Numbered from the stretch's first letter, positions 45,307 through 56,885 are shown. The stretch is DNA of 64,000 bases from Blastomussa wellsi (GCA_947652115.1 OX393562.1:7695747-7759746), one strand, 5' to 3'. Translations and numbers: made by a program. The notes: a model not told the origin generated them from the letters alone.

Positions 45307-45548
45307 CTAAGATCTGGAGGAGTGGCCAACTGAACAAAAACACCAAGATCAGGATCTTAAAGTCCAACGTCATAGCAGTGCTACGTTATGGATGCGAAAC
45401 ATGGAGAACGACAAAGAGGGATGAAGCAAAACTGGACACATTTCTTCACAAGTTATACTGGCCGATGAAGGTGTCAAATGAGGAAGTCAGGCAACGAGTC
45501 AGAACTTGCACCATCAGCGAACATATCAGGAGACGGAGGTGGCGATGA

Positions 45549-45700
45549 ACAACCAACAGTTATTTACAGGCACAGCCGAGGAGCTGAACTCGGGGCCTTT
45601 TGAGAACAACACCAGCTAGTGATCAGAACGGGTCTTGAACCCGCGACTTACGGATTACAAGTCCAACGCTCTACCCACTCAATCGTGTTATAAAAGAACT
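45549..45700 (-). mobile_element. tRNA(Thr)-like SINE
   Basis: The - strand head GAGTGGGTAGAGCGTTGGAC, TTGTAAT (Thr-type TGT anticodon position) and B-box GCGGGTTCAAGACCCG, followed by a body with CCCCGAGTTCAGCTCCTCGG and TGTAAATAAC. The acceptor stem does not pair fully, so it is a SINE and not a tRNA gene. Confidence 0.75.
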
Positions 45701-45964
45701 TGTTCATGATTTTAGCTGTGCATTATCGAGTTATGAATTCACGCAGGAAGTTTCAAGAGCACTCAAGAAGCTAGTGTTTTTCTCAGCTGTTGCATCAAGC
45801 AACTCCTATGCTTCTTTCGTGCTCTCCTAGCTTCCCATGTGAATCCACAACTCATAATCTATATGCATGCTAAGCATAAACCAATTCTTAATATACAATT
45901 TGTTACTTTTTACCCTCAGATTTACAGTGTAGCTTTATCAGCTAATTTCTCCGAGTATTTCCCC

Positions 45965-46275
45965 ACTCTGACATCACGTAAGGCAAAGACCAGACCACAA
46001 CACCAGGAATTCTGTGGCCTATTCTTTACAATGATTGTGTGGGTTCTTTAATGTCCCCTGCTGACCATAACAATTAAAATGCAGGAGACGAGGCCTACGG
46101 TTTATCATACTTATCTGAGAAGACTGGAACATATAACCATTTGCAGATGTCTGTGGAAAGGCATGTTCTCCTCGGTTATTTTTAAGACCCCGAGTGCCGG
46201 ACTGGTCTGAGTTTCGAACCAGAGACTTCCTGCACTGTAGTCCAGCACTCTACCAACTGAGTTAACTGGTCAGCA
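45965..46275 (-). mobile_element. tRNA-derived SINE (long-body family)
   Basis: The - strand head TTAACTCAGTTGGTAGAGTG (A box) and CTCTGGTTCGAAACTC (B box), then AAATAACCGAGGAGAACATG and TTAAAGAACCCACACAATCA. Same family as 19065-19460. Confidence 0.8.
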
Positions 46276-46420
46276 GTAAACATGCTGTAAATAGTACTGA
46301 TCAAAAACATCTCTCATTTTCTGTAGAACTATGGTTGCATGGTCATACAGTTTACTGTTTGACTGTGTCTTCTTTGTTACTGTAAACATGTCACCAGCAC
46401 AGAATGAGAAATATATTTAC

Positions 46421-46503
46421 CAGTGCTCTTTCCATGAGGGAATTGTAAATAGGCAGTTTCTGCAAACTCTGCAAGGACAAACTTGAGTTCCAATTCTGAC
46501 TCT
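46421..46503 (-). CDS. Possible N-terminal FIGNL1 exon
   Basis: An 83-nt block between TTCATATTCTAG and donor GTAAATAT encodes SQNWNSSLSLQSLQKLPIYN then SLMERAL. It loosely resembles the DKWQSGLSINNVFKM region that follows the N-terminal helical domain of vertebrate FIGNL1. Strand and order fit, but flanking exons were not found and phases cannot be checked. Confidence 0.35.
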
Positions 46504-47730
46504 CTAGAATATGAAAACAATAAAGTTGTGGCTGTAGCAAAAGTACTATAATGTTTACTAACTCTTGCAAACCATGCTGTTGTCTGGTAAGACAAGTTAA
46601 GACCAATGCTTCATTAACTCACCATTCCGATGGCCAGAAACAAGAGTGAGGACTGTTTCAGCAAAATTGTTTAAGCCTACCAGATAAAATCATAAAAGTG
46701 AAAGTTCTGACATGCATTAATTGTGTCATCTCTCTCTATTATAATGAAAGTGGAGTTGACATCGGTATAACCAGTTAGGTAAAGATAATTCATACATTGC
46801 ACATTACAGGTAATGTGATAACTGACTGATTGTAAACATTAAACTTTAATTTACCAAGTAAAAAACCAAAAAAATAATTACTAAGTACAACTATTAAAAC
46901 TACTATGATCCAAAAACAGTTAGCATTTCTAAGCCAATTGAAGAGTGTCATTCAATAATGGCCAATATGGTTGTTGTTGCTGGAAGACTTGGTTTACATG
47001 TAATACATTGGGCATAAAGTTCAGCAGCCATCAAAAGCATGTTTGGTTGCTGACTACCAGTACTACTTCCCTGGATGCTATGCCTGTAAAGCGTCCCATG
47101 TAATTTTCCATTTGATATCATTAAAATTATGCCAGGTGGGCATTTCAGCCATTTCTTTGAGCAAAAAAAAGACTTTCTGTCATGCCACTTTATGTGACTA
47201 TTGTCTAGATATAGTCATCTCTCTCAAATGAACACCACTATAAGGCAAACAAATTTCTCAGGCATACATGGTCCTGTCCAAATTTCAGTTGTTACTCTGT
47301 AAGTGAATTTTCTTTAACAAAGGGAAACAGCTTGAGTTCATCTCAAGGACATTTTTGTAAGTTTGTGCCCGAGTTCATGCTGAGAACTGTAGAACATTGA
47401 TAGTGAAAGATGCTGAGTAGAGCTGCCAGAAACTCATCTGCGTTAAACCATACTCTAGTCTATACAGCTGATATTAAATGGGGTCAGTCACAATACAGTC
47501 AGAGCATAGGGCTGTAACATACAGCCTGCAACTGTTTTCTTCTCCAGGTCATCCCTCTGAGATAACAATCAGCATTTTTCAGCTACCAAGGGCAGCCAAG
47601 TACTGGCACCATACAAATCAAAATTACAGATTGAAGCAATGCAGGGACTGTTTGCCATACCAGAATTACTGAACAGTCAATAAGCCTCTCACTGCCACCC
47701 CTGCACTCACTGATCAGAACCCAGGGTTGA
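46504..47730. other. No gene identified
   Basis: AT-rich. A splice-like block near 47000-47090 on the - strand (MLLMAAELYAQCIT) was considered as an exon but joins the next block through a stop. Confidence 0.35.
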
Positions 47731-48140
47731 TCACAATGACTGGCCATGTACGTTTTAGCTAGGTCACACCTCGTTTCTGGCCGGACAAATACAAAATAAT
47801 TGTACTTTGCAATTTTCCCCTAGTCCAAAGTTAGGTCCCTTACTGAAACACATTGCTGTCGAACAGCACTCGGACTCTCTACTTTTGCCAATGGAATGAC
47901 TGGAATGAATAAATGAATTTGTAGAATTGTTGCATTGCAATATTCAGGACGTGAGGTCCAGTGTTGACATCAATAATTACTATAAATATTCTTCATCACA
48001 ATCACATTGTGCTGAAAAGTAAAGCGATAATGCAGTGAGCAAACAAAAGGAAAAAAACTCGTCGTAAATGTGACGTGTATCAGATTACCATGTACAAGAC
48101 TTGAGCTAGATATTGTTCATTTTTTCACTTTGAAAACCTA
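47731..48140 (-). mobile_element. hAT-like element, truncated inverted copy
   Basis: Reverse-complement relative of about 42880-43260 (shared GGACCTAACTTT, CTGGCCAGAAAC / GTTTCTGGCCGG segments). One terminus is missing. Confidence 0.65.
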
Positions 48141-48728
48141 ACTTACTATCAAAAGTGGACAAATGAAATGAACTTGAAATAAACTTTGATTTGAACTTTC
48201 ACACAAACTGAAGCAAACAAACTGGATGAGAAGCGATGAAGTATTTCCAAATTTTAAGCCGTGAAATCGTGCTGTTAATTAATTTTAATGTGGCTAAACA
48301 TCACTTAGGCAAAGTTAAACTTGAGCGAGGCCGGTCAGCAGTCTCCGCCTTTGCAGTAAGTGACCCTCGGGGCGGCACTCGGAAGTTTACAGGGCCCTTT
48401 TTGTGTTCATGGCTACTGTTGCATTCGCATTGTTGCTTTGCTTGCTAATCATATTGGATCAACTTTGCAATAAGTGCTTGCTGATCGTCTGGGATCAACT
48501 TTGCAAATAGCTGCAGATTCTCGCTAGCTGTGTGTTCGCTCATTTTACCAAACTTCTTCCATTATCATGCTGACTTCAACGTCCACAAACAGCAGCTGTG
48601 CGGCCGGTTTGGATGCCTCTCATTAAGGCAATTCGGACGAGCTCCCAGTATCTTCAACAGCAGTCATTGTTCCTCCCTCTTAGCTGAACGTCACTACAAG
48701 CTCTTCAGCTCAGGCTGGCACGCAGGAC

Positions 48729-49429
48729 GTGCCTTCTCCTGCATTTCTAGCTTCCGTTGTTGCAGCTATGAAACAGGCTTTGGGGGCGGAACAATCAGCA
48801 ACGAATGTGCAAGCCTCTACAACATCTACAACTACAAGCATGGCAGAGGCAATTCAGGGTGTTCACACCGGGCCTACAAAGCCTGCAAAGTCAAGCCTCA
48901 GTTTTTGCTGCTTCTGGTGTGGGCTTTCCGCCAGTTCCTGCATCGATCGCCAGACAAGTAGTTTCCTCACAAAGTAGGCCAAACTTTGTTGTTCCTTCCC
49001 TTTGTTGTTGCAAACAAGTTTGTACAATTTTGCGATCTGCTCTCAACAAACATCGAACAATTGCAGTCGAACTCTGATCCTCAGCTTTACTTTGACGGGC
49101 GACTGGTACTAACTTCCACCCCCAAGAAGCCCAAACAGCAGATTGAGGACATAAGTGGCTGGATGGAGGCATTTTCAGTTTATTGCTGCATGCTCACGGC
49201 CAATTTTCCCAATCATGCGAAGGATCTGTTGCTATATCAAATGCTGATCTTGAGGACCTACCACCAGTTCATCGGTCGAGTTTGGTTAGCATATGATTGG
49301 GCGTTTCAGGAACATACCGCAGCAACCAATTTGACTGATTGGTTGGTGGTGAATGTCCAGCTATTCAATTTTCATACCACTGGAGCCGCAGTACGTGGCG
49401 ACACTGTAAACGTCTCGAGCGATCCTTGA
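48729..49429 (+). pseudogene. DIRS gag-like ORF (frameshifted)
   Basis: The first piece (MPSPAFLASVVAAMKQALGA) is followed after a frameshift near 48980 by FDGRLVLTSTPKKPKQQIED, ISGWMEAFSVYC and LILRTYHQFIGRVWLAYDWA FQEHTAATNLTDW, the conserved DIRS ORF1 core that precedes pol. Function is particle/RNA binding by analogy with gag. Confidence 0.7.
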
Positions 49430-49662
49430 ATATCATCTGCAGATCCTGGAATACTGGCCATTGCGTTGCACCGGCTGCTGTGTGCCGTTTTGCCCACAAG
49501 TGTTCTAGCTGCTATGACTAGCACCATGTCGGAGACCATTACAGGCAGAGCAGGTTGCTTGGAAACTGCAGAATAAGAAGAATAAGCCGTCGGCAGACCA
49601 GCATGCATCTGTGATTGATGAGTACCTGGCCAAGGTGTAACAGGGTAGGTTGCTAGGCCCAT

Positions 49663-50127
49663 TTGACTTCCCCCTTACCCAACCTCCAAGTGGGTAGCTT
49701 CGGTGTTATCCCAAAACAGGGCCAACCGGAGAAATGGTGTCTCATTGTGGATCTCTCGTCACCCGAGGGGTCTAGCATCAATGATGGGATCAACCCAGGG
49801 GAATTTACACTCGACTTCATTACGGTGGATCAAATAATCAACCTTGTTTCCCAATACGGGAAAGGGGCTTTAATGGCTAAATTTGACATTGAATCAGCGT
49901 ATCGGAATGCTCCAGTGCAACCTTCAGATCTTTATTTGCTGGGGATGAAATGGCGTAACCAATATTACGCTGACTTGGCTTTACCTTTTGGGTTGTGCTC
50001 TGCCCTCTTCATCTTTTAACTCAATTGCTGACATGGATTCTCATACATTCCCATCACATCCCTGCTTTGCAAAATTATTTGCCTGCATGATTTCATTACT
50101 GCTGGCCCTCGGGACTCCCCGCAGTGT
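49663..50127 (+). pseudogene. DIRS reverse transcriptase with destroyed active site
   Basis: LQVGSFGVIPKQGQPEKWCL IVDLSSPEG, FDIESAYRNAPVQPSDLYLL GMKWRNQYYADLALPFGLCS A are the fingers and palm of DIRS polymerases. The YLDD box should follow near 50090, but there the DNA reads TATTTGCCTGCATGATTTC, so the aspartates are lost and a stop appears. The copy cannot be active. Confidence 0.8.
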
Positions 50128-50994
50128 GTGCACAATCTGGCTGCAACAGTGTTGGTAGTTTTGGAAATTGAATTGGACTCAGTGAGCCAAATTGCCCGCC
50201 TACCTGCAGAAAAATTGTCACCTCTGAAGGACATGATCAGCTCGTGGCTCCCACGTAAGTGTTGCAACAGACGTGAATTGGAATCCCTCATTGGCCATCT
50301 TCATCATGCGGCCAAGGTGGTGTGGCCTGGCAGGACCTTCCTTCATTGCAGAAACGATGTCTTGTGCTGCTTCCACACGAGGGACCATCCAATTCGTCTC
50401 AATAAGGAGTTTCGCTTGGACATGCGCTGGTGGCACCAGTTCTTATCACAGTGGCATGGGGTTAGATTTTGGCTTTTTCCAGGCTTGTTCCCCGATGCTG
50501 ATTTGGAAGTTTCTTCAGATGCGGCTGGATCATTGGGCTATGGAGCATTTTTTAAGGATTGTTGGTTTACGGGTCCGTGGGTGTCTTCTCAGCAGCAGCA
50601 GTCAATCACCCATAAGGAACTCTTCCCAGTAGTAATTGCCTCTCATGTTTGGGGCCCCCAGTGGTGCCGTAAGCATGTGCATGTGCTCTTCCGCTCAGAC
50701 AACGATGCTGTTGTGCACATATTGAATTCCAGGACTTCTAAAGTTCCCTACCTAATGCAGCTGCTTTGCAGCTTGCTGTTCGCAGCGACTTTCCATTGCT
50801 TCTCATTTTCTGCCCAACAGATGCCAGGCATTACTCTCTCATTTTCGTTGGCAGGAATTCAGGCAGCTGGCCCCGCATGCTCAGCTTCACCCAACTCCAA
50901 TCCCTCCCGATTTGCTAACAGACTTGACCTCTCCACTTTAGAACAGCAGTGCTACTCTTTCCTGCCGCTCGTAATGGGGTGCCAGATCATCTGA
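50128..50994 (+). pseudogene. DIRS RNase H and connection domain
   Basis: A 288-codon frame: IELDSVSQIARLPAEKLSPL, RRELESLIGHLHHAAKVVWP GRTFL, the RNase H start DADLEVSSDAAGSLGYGAFF with its first Asp, KELFPVVIASHVWG, LFRSDNDAVVHILNSRTSK and the HCFSFSAQQMPG end. The expected H-N-x-x-AD is replaced by GITLSF, so the last catalytic residue is lost. Confidence 0.8.
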
Positions 50995-51459
50995 TACAAT
51001 TGATGGGCTGCTGGTCTAGCAACGCCTTTCAGCTTTATATTAGGACTCCTGCAGACTTTTTTTTTGTTACTTTTTTTTATTGTCATCATCATCATCATCA
51101 TTTATTGGAATATCTAATATAATACAAATTTACAGATTTGTACAACCCAGACAAGGCAAAGCAGACAAGTTTACAATACTAGCATTACGTAAAACACTAA
51201 TGTTACGCTAACAATACTACATTACTTACAATAGTTACATATAACTTACAATACAAATTTTACTCGCAAAGTTAACAATGCTTACAAGACTAATACAAAT
51301 TTTACTCGTAATGCTAACAATGCTTACAAATGCTAATGATGCTTACGACTACTAGCAATGCTTACGGTACTGTGGAATACAAACTAAAAGATCACTTGAA
51401 GTATATTTAGTTAACAATTAAACGGTTCTACGCTTTACGCTGCTTTCATCTTTATATTG

Positions 51460-52575
51460 CTAATGTAATAAACTTTGTGAGAGGTTGTTTTGCAAACGAG
51501 ACCACTTCTTCACAAAGAGGTTTGGGTCATTGCTGTAGAATGCAGTTTGCTTTTCAATTTCCATTGAATTTATAAGTAGTTGTATATAAACCTGTAGGTT
51601 AGGAAGCTTGGTCCCAAGCCGACAGTTATATATGTAATATCTGGCTAGAAGGAGTAGGTGATGAAAGAGAACATCTTTTACATTATCAGTGAGACCAAAA
51701 CATAGAGTCAAAGAAGGAGAAACATTTTCTAAATCATCGAGGTTTTGAGAAATCCAGTCAAAGGTGCTCTTACAAAATTTCTGTGTATGTTTGCAGGTCC
51801 AAAATAAATGAACGAGAGTTTCTTTTTGTTCCTCACAGAAGGAGCAGGAATCCGTTTGTTTAATACCTATCTTGTGCAGAAAGTCATTTGTGGCAATTCT
51901 TCTATGAAGGAGTTTAAATTGGAAGGCTCTAAGTTTTGACTCTTTTGTACACAAGGATAACAGGCAGTACGTATTTTTCCAGTTTACTGTTATGTCAGGG
52001 TTACTAGCTATGTCCCTAATCTCTTCCAACCACTTCCCCTGACTTCTTACTGGTATAGAAGATTTTTTGTTTATTAAATATTCATAAACCTTTTTTGAAA
52101 CCTTGGCATGAGAAAAAAAGTTGTCAACTGGATTATTTGGTGGTAGGTTATGATTGACTTTAAAGTGCATTTTCTTATAATGCGCTACAGCAGATATTAC
52201 TTTGTAATATTCGAGATAATTGGTTTTAATTCTGTATTTATCTATAAAGGCATTATAACTTAGAAAATTTTGTTCGTCATCTAGCAGATCTCTAATCTCC
52301 TTTATCCCCGCGCTTAGCCAAGATCTATAGAAGAATGGGCAATTTCCTATTCTTATGTGAGAATTGTGCCATATACATGCAGAGGAAAATTCTATGTGCT
52401 CACCTCGGAAGTTAAAATTGGTCCAGTACTGTATTATCTCCTTCAAGAAAGGGTCTTGGAGAATTAGCAGTGAGGTATCCTGCTGTTTCAAGTTGCATTG
52501 GAACAACAGTTTGCCTCCGTACTTTCCTAAGTGATAGTCAAAAAAAAACTTTCCATTTTCCTTTATTTTCGTCAT
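51460..52575 (-). pseudogene. LINE pol C-terminal part with zf-RVT domain
   Basis: 371 codons continuing the polymerase after a frameshift near 52560. It ends with the zinc-finger CSFCEEQKETLVHLFWTCKH and the tail VKKWSRLQNNLSQSLLH before TAA. C-x2-C and H-x4-C spacing match zf-RVT domains of L1-type LINEs. Confidence 0.85.
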
Positions 52576-52798
52576 TTAGGTACCCCTGGATCCACTTCAT
52601 TTTCAAGGATTCATTAAAGCTACAAATATCTAACATCTTAAGTCCTCCATTCTCGTAATTGTTTATCATTGTCGTCCTTTTGATTTTATCGCCTTTACCA
52701 TCCCAAAGGAAATCATACAATATAGAGTTCATTTTCTTAAGTATGTCCGGGGGTGTTGGGAGAGACGACAATATGTAGACAATTTGTGATACGGCCAA
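52538..52798 (-). pseudogene. LINE pol middle part (shifted frame)
   Basis: QIVYILSSLPTPPDILKKMN, LWDGKGDKIKRTTMINNYEN GGLKMLDI is the conserved segment after the LINE thumb. It lies in a frame different from both flanking parts, so frameshifts sit near 52780 and 52560. Confidence 0.8.
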
Positions 52799-54728
52799 TT
52801 ATAATTGTGATTTTACCCAAGAGAGTCAACGTTCTTGCAGACCAGTTGTCTAAAATTCTCTTTATTTTCTCAATTTTTTCAATGAAATTAAGATGACAAG
52901 AACTATCTTCCAAAGTCGAAAACCAAACTCCTAAGGCGAAGACCCTCCTGTCAGCCCATGTTATTGGTTTACTTGAAGGGAAGATAAGATTAGAATCCTT
53001 AGAGGCACCAATCCAGAGCGCTTCAGTTTTTTCGTAATTCATTTTCAAACCCGATATGGAAGCAAAGGCATCGAGTAGGTATAGAGATCTGAGAAAGGAG
53101 GGTTTAGAGCCATCCAAAATCATAGTCGTGTCATCTGCATATTGGGATAATTTGCACTCAGTATCAAGAATATTTATTCCATGGATCTCTTTATCATTCC
53201 TTATTGCATTACCCAGTATTTCAGCACATAAAATAAACAAATAAGGGGAGAGCGGGCATCCCTGTCTCACACCGTGACCTAAGGTAAAAAATTCCGAAGA
53301 CCAACCATTGTTCAGAACGCAACTACTGATACCAATATAAAATACTTTTACCCAAGAAATTAGAGAAGTTCCAAAATTATAATACTTCAGAGTTTTTTCT
53401 ATAAAAGACCACTCAATACTATCAAAGGCTTTTTCAAAATCAACAAAAAGCAGGAGACCCGGTATTTTTTCTGTACGTGTATAGTTCATAATACTATCAA
53501 TTAATCTAATGTTTTCTCCGATGAATCGGCCTTTCAAAAAACCAGTTTGATCACTGTTAATTATCCTTGGTAGGACCTTTCGTATTCTACTTGCAATAGA
53601 TATAGTTGCTATTTTATAGTCGCAGTTAAGCAGGGTGATAGGCCTCCAATTTTTTAAGAGATTGGCCGGTTTGTTTTTTTTGGATATAAGAGTAATCAGT
53701 CCTCTTCTTTGAGTGATCGATAAGAGACCTTTTGTATAAGCACAATTTAAGGCGTTTAGTAGATATTGATTGATATCATTCCAGAAGACTTTATAGAATT
53801 CGGCTGGGAGGCCGTCGCTTCCAGGGCTCCTGTTTGACTCCATTGATTTCAAACTTTCCAAACATTCACTAGCTGTCAGGAGGCCTTCACGCTGTTCTTG
53901 CTCTTCCTCATTTAGACTATTTCCGCCTGGGAAAAATATATTTTCATTTTTTGTGTCAGGGTTTGTGTTAGCCGATGAGTAAAGATTAAGATAGAAGGAT
54001 TTTGCTTCTTCAAGGATCTCTCTATCAGTATTGACGACCTTATCCTTTGATAATGTCAGGTGTTTGATGGTCTTTTTATTAAAATGCCGCTTTTCCAAGT
54101 TAAGAAAGTATTTCATATTTTTTTCTCCTTCATTATACCATCGAGTCTTGGATCTTAAAATTGCCCCTCGAGTGTTGTATTTGGATATCTCTTCTTTTTG
54201 CAGGATCTTAGCATCTATTTCACTATAAATCTGGGCTCTTTCATTTTCAGAAGTGTCGTTTTCTTCTAATTCTTTCTGGAGGGACAATATTTCAGTTTCA
54301 AGTTTTAACACAAGTGATTTCATTTTAGTTTTTTTTCTCCATGCGTAATTTAAAGAGCTTGACCTAATTTGCATTTTCATGGTGTCCCATAATAAAATGG
54401 CATCAATCTCATTATTACCCGCATATTCATTTGCCGTATCGATAATTGTTTTCTTGATTAAGTTAACATATTCTTCGTGTAACAAAAAAGAGGGGTTCAA
54501 TTTCCAAAAACCCGGGCCCCTGGGATTTGAATTATTTGTCAGATTAATCGATATTAAGGAGTGGTCTGTTTTGTAACCAGGTAATATGTCTGCATTGGTG
54601 ATATCTGTGCTTAAGCAAGAGCTTGTTAAAAAAAAGTCTAGACGGCAATGTATATCAGGTTTTCGTCTCCTCCAGGTGAATCTTTTAGCTTCTGGATTAA
54701 AGCAGCGCCAAATGTCTATGAGATCCAA
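52737..54728 (-). pseudogene. LINE reverse transcriptase core
   Basis: 663 codons: the endonuclease C-terminus (RFTWRRRKPDIHCRLDFFLT, DHSLISINL), a coiled linker, then ESNRSPGSDGLPAEFYKVFW, NWRPITLLNCDYKIATISIA, DQTGFLKGRFIGENIRLID, LFVDFEKAFDSIEWSFIEK, GVRQGCPLSPYLFILCAE and the intact catalytic QYADDTTMILDG. It reverse-transcribes the element RNA at the target. Upstream it is separated from the endonuclease start only by one in-frame TAA at 54801-54803. Confidence 0.9.
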
Positions 54729-54800
54729 TAAATTTGAAATGTGCTTAACCTCTTTTAACGAGTTGTTATGGGTTACGGGTTTTCCACCTTTTTTGTCCTT

Positions 54801-55240
54801 TTAAACATCAAGCACTAGATTAAAATCTCCTCCAAGAACTATCCCGCTGCATTCAAAACAGAGGAGTTGATTTAAAACACTTTGGAAGAATATAGGCTTG
54901 TCTTCGTTCGGTGCATATATGTTTACTAAGGTCAAGATCTTACTTTCTAATTTAATATCCACTACGATAAACCTTCCCTCTGGATCAGAAAAGGATTTCA
55001 AAATTTGAAAATTGAAGTTATTATTAAACAGCACACATACTCCGGTACTGGCGTTAGAAAAGCTGCTAAAAACAGTGGAATACCCCCACTCCGCGGACCA
55101 CACGTGCTCTTTGTCTTTTGTACAGTGAACTTCTTGTAGAAGATAAACAGAATATTTTTTCATCTTGAGCCAACAGAAGGTCTCACACCTTTTCATGGTA
55201 TTCGACAAACCTCTCACATTTAATGAACAGATTACTAATT
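54801..55240 (-). pseudogene. LINE endonuclease N-terminal part
   Basis: NAELVICSLNVRGLSNTMKR, VYLLQEVHCTKD and VNIYAPNEDKP.FF..VL are the first catalytic blocks of apurinic-type LINE endonucleases, ending with GGDFNLVLDV and TAA where a Gln codon (CAA) would keep the frame open into 54728. A nonsense mutation therefore splits one ORF. Confidence 0.85.
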
Positions 55241-55599
55241 CAGCATTGTAATGTATGGCTTATAAGTGGTTGAAGATAAAGCAATTGTAAAGCGTAGAAT
55301 TGTTTCAAATATGCTAAAAAGTTGTATGTCCAAGCTCCTATTTGCATAAAAACAAAAAGATTCAATATATGTGTTTCCACTAAAAACGAACAGATACATT
55401 TCAGCTACAACAAACAAATAAATCAAGCAAAACATTAAAAATCCGTTGGTTGGGTCCTTTTAGAATTTAGTAGTAGTTAGTTTAAGAATGCAGGAAGCAG
55501 CCATTCGCTCTCGTGACGATGGTAAAAAAAAAGAAAATAATGACATCGCCTACGCCTGTAAATTAGATTCAGCAGGCCTAAGTTCTTCAGGGATATTGC
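55241..55599. other. No gene seen
   Basis: Short AT-rich stretch upstream of the LINE endonuclease. Possibly part of its 5' region. Confidence 0.4.
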
Positions 55600-55899
55600 T
55601 TACGTTGTTATTAGTGGCACTGTCTCATAAATTAGCTTCGGCATCTTCCTTGGCTTAACGTGCATCTCCTTCAAGGGATTGCCATCTCTTCTCCTCTGGG
55701 TAGCTTGCTGGGCACCCACAAGTCTTGTTACGGCACCGTTCAGCTCATCCCAGCTCACAGTTTTGCCAGGTATGTTAGTTGCCTTCGTAGTTTTCTTTAC
55801 TGTGGGAGTTTTTTTTCTTGGTGCTTGGGGAAGTGTTTGGATGATCAGAGGTTCATGTACCAGGTCACCCTGTTGATGGTCCCTGCATTCTCCAAGCAC
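55600..55899 (-). CDS. Unassigned ORF, possibly retroelement ORF1
   Basis: A 99-codon frame (RDHQQGDLVHEPLIIQTLPQ, KTPTVKKTTKATNIPGKTVS WDELNGAVTRLVGAQQA) without a recognised domain. It lies upstream of the LINE on the same strand and between DIRS-like repeats, so it may belong to either element. Basic, Lys/Thr-rich, no membrane segment. Confidence 0.3.
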   Translation of the reverse strand: MLGECRDHQQGDLVHEPLIIQTLPQAPRKKTPTVKKTTKATNIPGKTVSWDELNGAVTRLVGAQQATQRRRDGNPLKEMHVKPRKMPKLIYETVPLITT

Positions 55900-55919
55900 C
55901 TAGGAGACGGGTTCCATGG

Positions 55920-56510
55920 GTTGTTCCCGCTTCAAGGGTTGCAATGGATACGTCCTCTCTGCTGTTTGTTTTTGGCCCCCCGCTAACCTTTAAGGTATCA
56001 GCTCCCAAGCTCATCATTAGTGATGAGTTTAAATGTGGCTAAATATCATTTAGGCAAAGTTAAACCCAAGCGGAGCTGGTCAGCAGTGTCGACCTTTGCA
56101 GTAAGTGACCTTCGGGGCGGTCCTCGGGGGTTTTGCAGGGCCTTTTTTGTGTTCGTGGCTAGTGTTGCATTCGCATTGTCGCTTTGATTGCTGATTGTAT
56201 CCGATCAACTTCGCAATAAGTGCTTGCTGATCGTCTGGGATCAACTTTGCAAATAGCTGCAGATTCTCGCTCCCTCTCCACCCTCCCTACTGGAGTGGCA
56301 GGCAGGATCGTAAGTGTTCTTGTCAGGTAAGTGTTATCATAGGTAAGCATCTCCACTGAATTTTTATCAGTGTGATGGTGTTTGTTAGTGGGGTGCTCGA
56401 GGGGTGGTTCCCGCTTCCAGAGTTGCCATCGATACCTCCTCTCTGCTGCTTGCTTTTGGCCCCCCACTAACCTTTAAGGCACCAGCCCCCAAGCTCATCA
56501 TTAGCGATTC
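55920..56510 (+). mobile_element. DIRS-associated terminal repeats (X-Y-X' arrangement)
   Basis: A block of about 100 bp (TTCCCGCTTCAAGGGTTGCA ... AAGCTCATCATTAG) occurs at about 55927-56023 and again at 56408-56507. Between them, 56030-56274 is a direct copy of the DIRS 5' segment at 48290-48530. Confidence 0.65.
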
Positions 56511-56519
56511 ATGAGTTTC

Positions 56520-56885
56520 ATTACAAAAAACTTCAGTTCATGTTTCCAGACATACTGCCGCATAACAATGAAAATGACACAGCAAATGAAACACGAATAA
56601 ACTTGAAAAGAAGCAAAAGTTTTAATTATACCTATTACTTTTTGAGCTTTGGAACTAATTTGCATGGTGGAACTTGAGTCTTGCGGTTCGTGAAACCTTT
56701 TTGGCCATGAATTTATTTTCTTTTTACATTAACAATACAGCGAGCAAGGGGCATTCTGATAGTAAAAACCAACACAGAAACTTTATTTTCCTTGATGTGT
56801 GACCAGTCAACATGACCAGCAATGCGAAAGTTGGACCTGTCAAAACCCCAATCAGGCCAGACATTGTCCATTGACGGGTGGGTAC
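56520..56885 (-). mobile_element. hAT-like element, truncated inverted copy
   Basis: Matches, in reverse complement, parts of 42175-42740 (for example AATCAGGCCAGACATTGTCC against GGACAATG-type sequence at the left end). The outer terminus is replaced by the 153-bp repeat. Confidence 0.65.

Larger units (their letters stand above)
43865..45545 (+). mobile_element. LINE fragment (RTE/L2-like reverse transcriptase)
   Basis: A decayed non-LTR element: a linker before the polymerase (44129-44320), reverse transcriptase (44395-45306) and a shifted C-terminal part to about 45545. The endonuclease is missing. A short Penelope terminal fragment (44313-44366) has inserted into it. Confidence 0.85.
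48290..51010 (+). mobile_element. DIRS-type retrotransposon, truncated
   Basis: A 5' non-coding segment (48290-48530, repeated at 56030-56274), gag (48729-49429), reverse transcriptase (49663-50019) and RNase H (50128-50994), all + strand. The tyrosine recombinase and 3' end are absent. The LINE at 51065-55240 starts just after. Confidence 0.85.
51065..55240 (-). mobile_element. L1/Tx1-like LINE, nearly full pol ORF
   Basis: On the - strand: apurinic-type endonuclease, reverse transcriptase with YADD, a C-terminal zinc-finger (zf-RVT) domain, a 3'UTR and a terminal (TGA/ATG)n-type tail at 51079-51100. Only one nonsense codon and two frameshifts were found, so it is young for this window. No convincing ORF1 lies upstream. 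Confidence 0.9.

Noticed and set aside
45605..45680. tRNA-Thr gene
   Set aside because: A and B boxes and a TGT anticodon position are present, but the acceptor stem does not pair and a SINE body follows.
46990..47095. Possible FIGNL1 N-terminal exon encoding MLLMAAELYAQCIT
   Set aside because: Good acceptor, but every available donor leaves a T that would create TAG with the AG opening the next candidate exon.
51079..51101. CRISPR-like or functional microsatellite (ATC repeats)
   Set aside because: It is the simple-repeat tail at the LINE 3' end.
52470..54804. Several 62-72 codon + strand frames
   Set aside because: Antisense shadows of the LINE polymerase.
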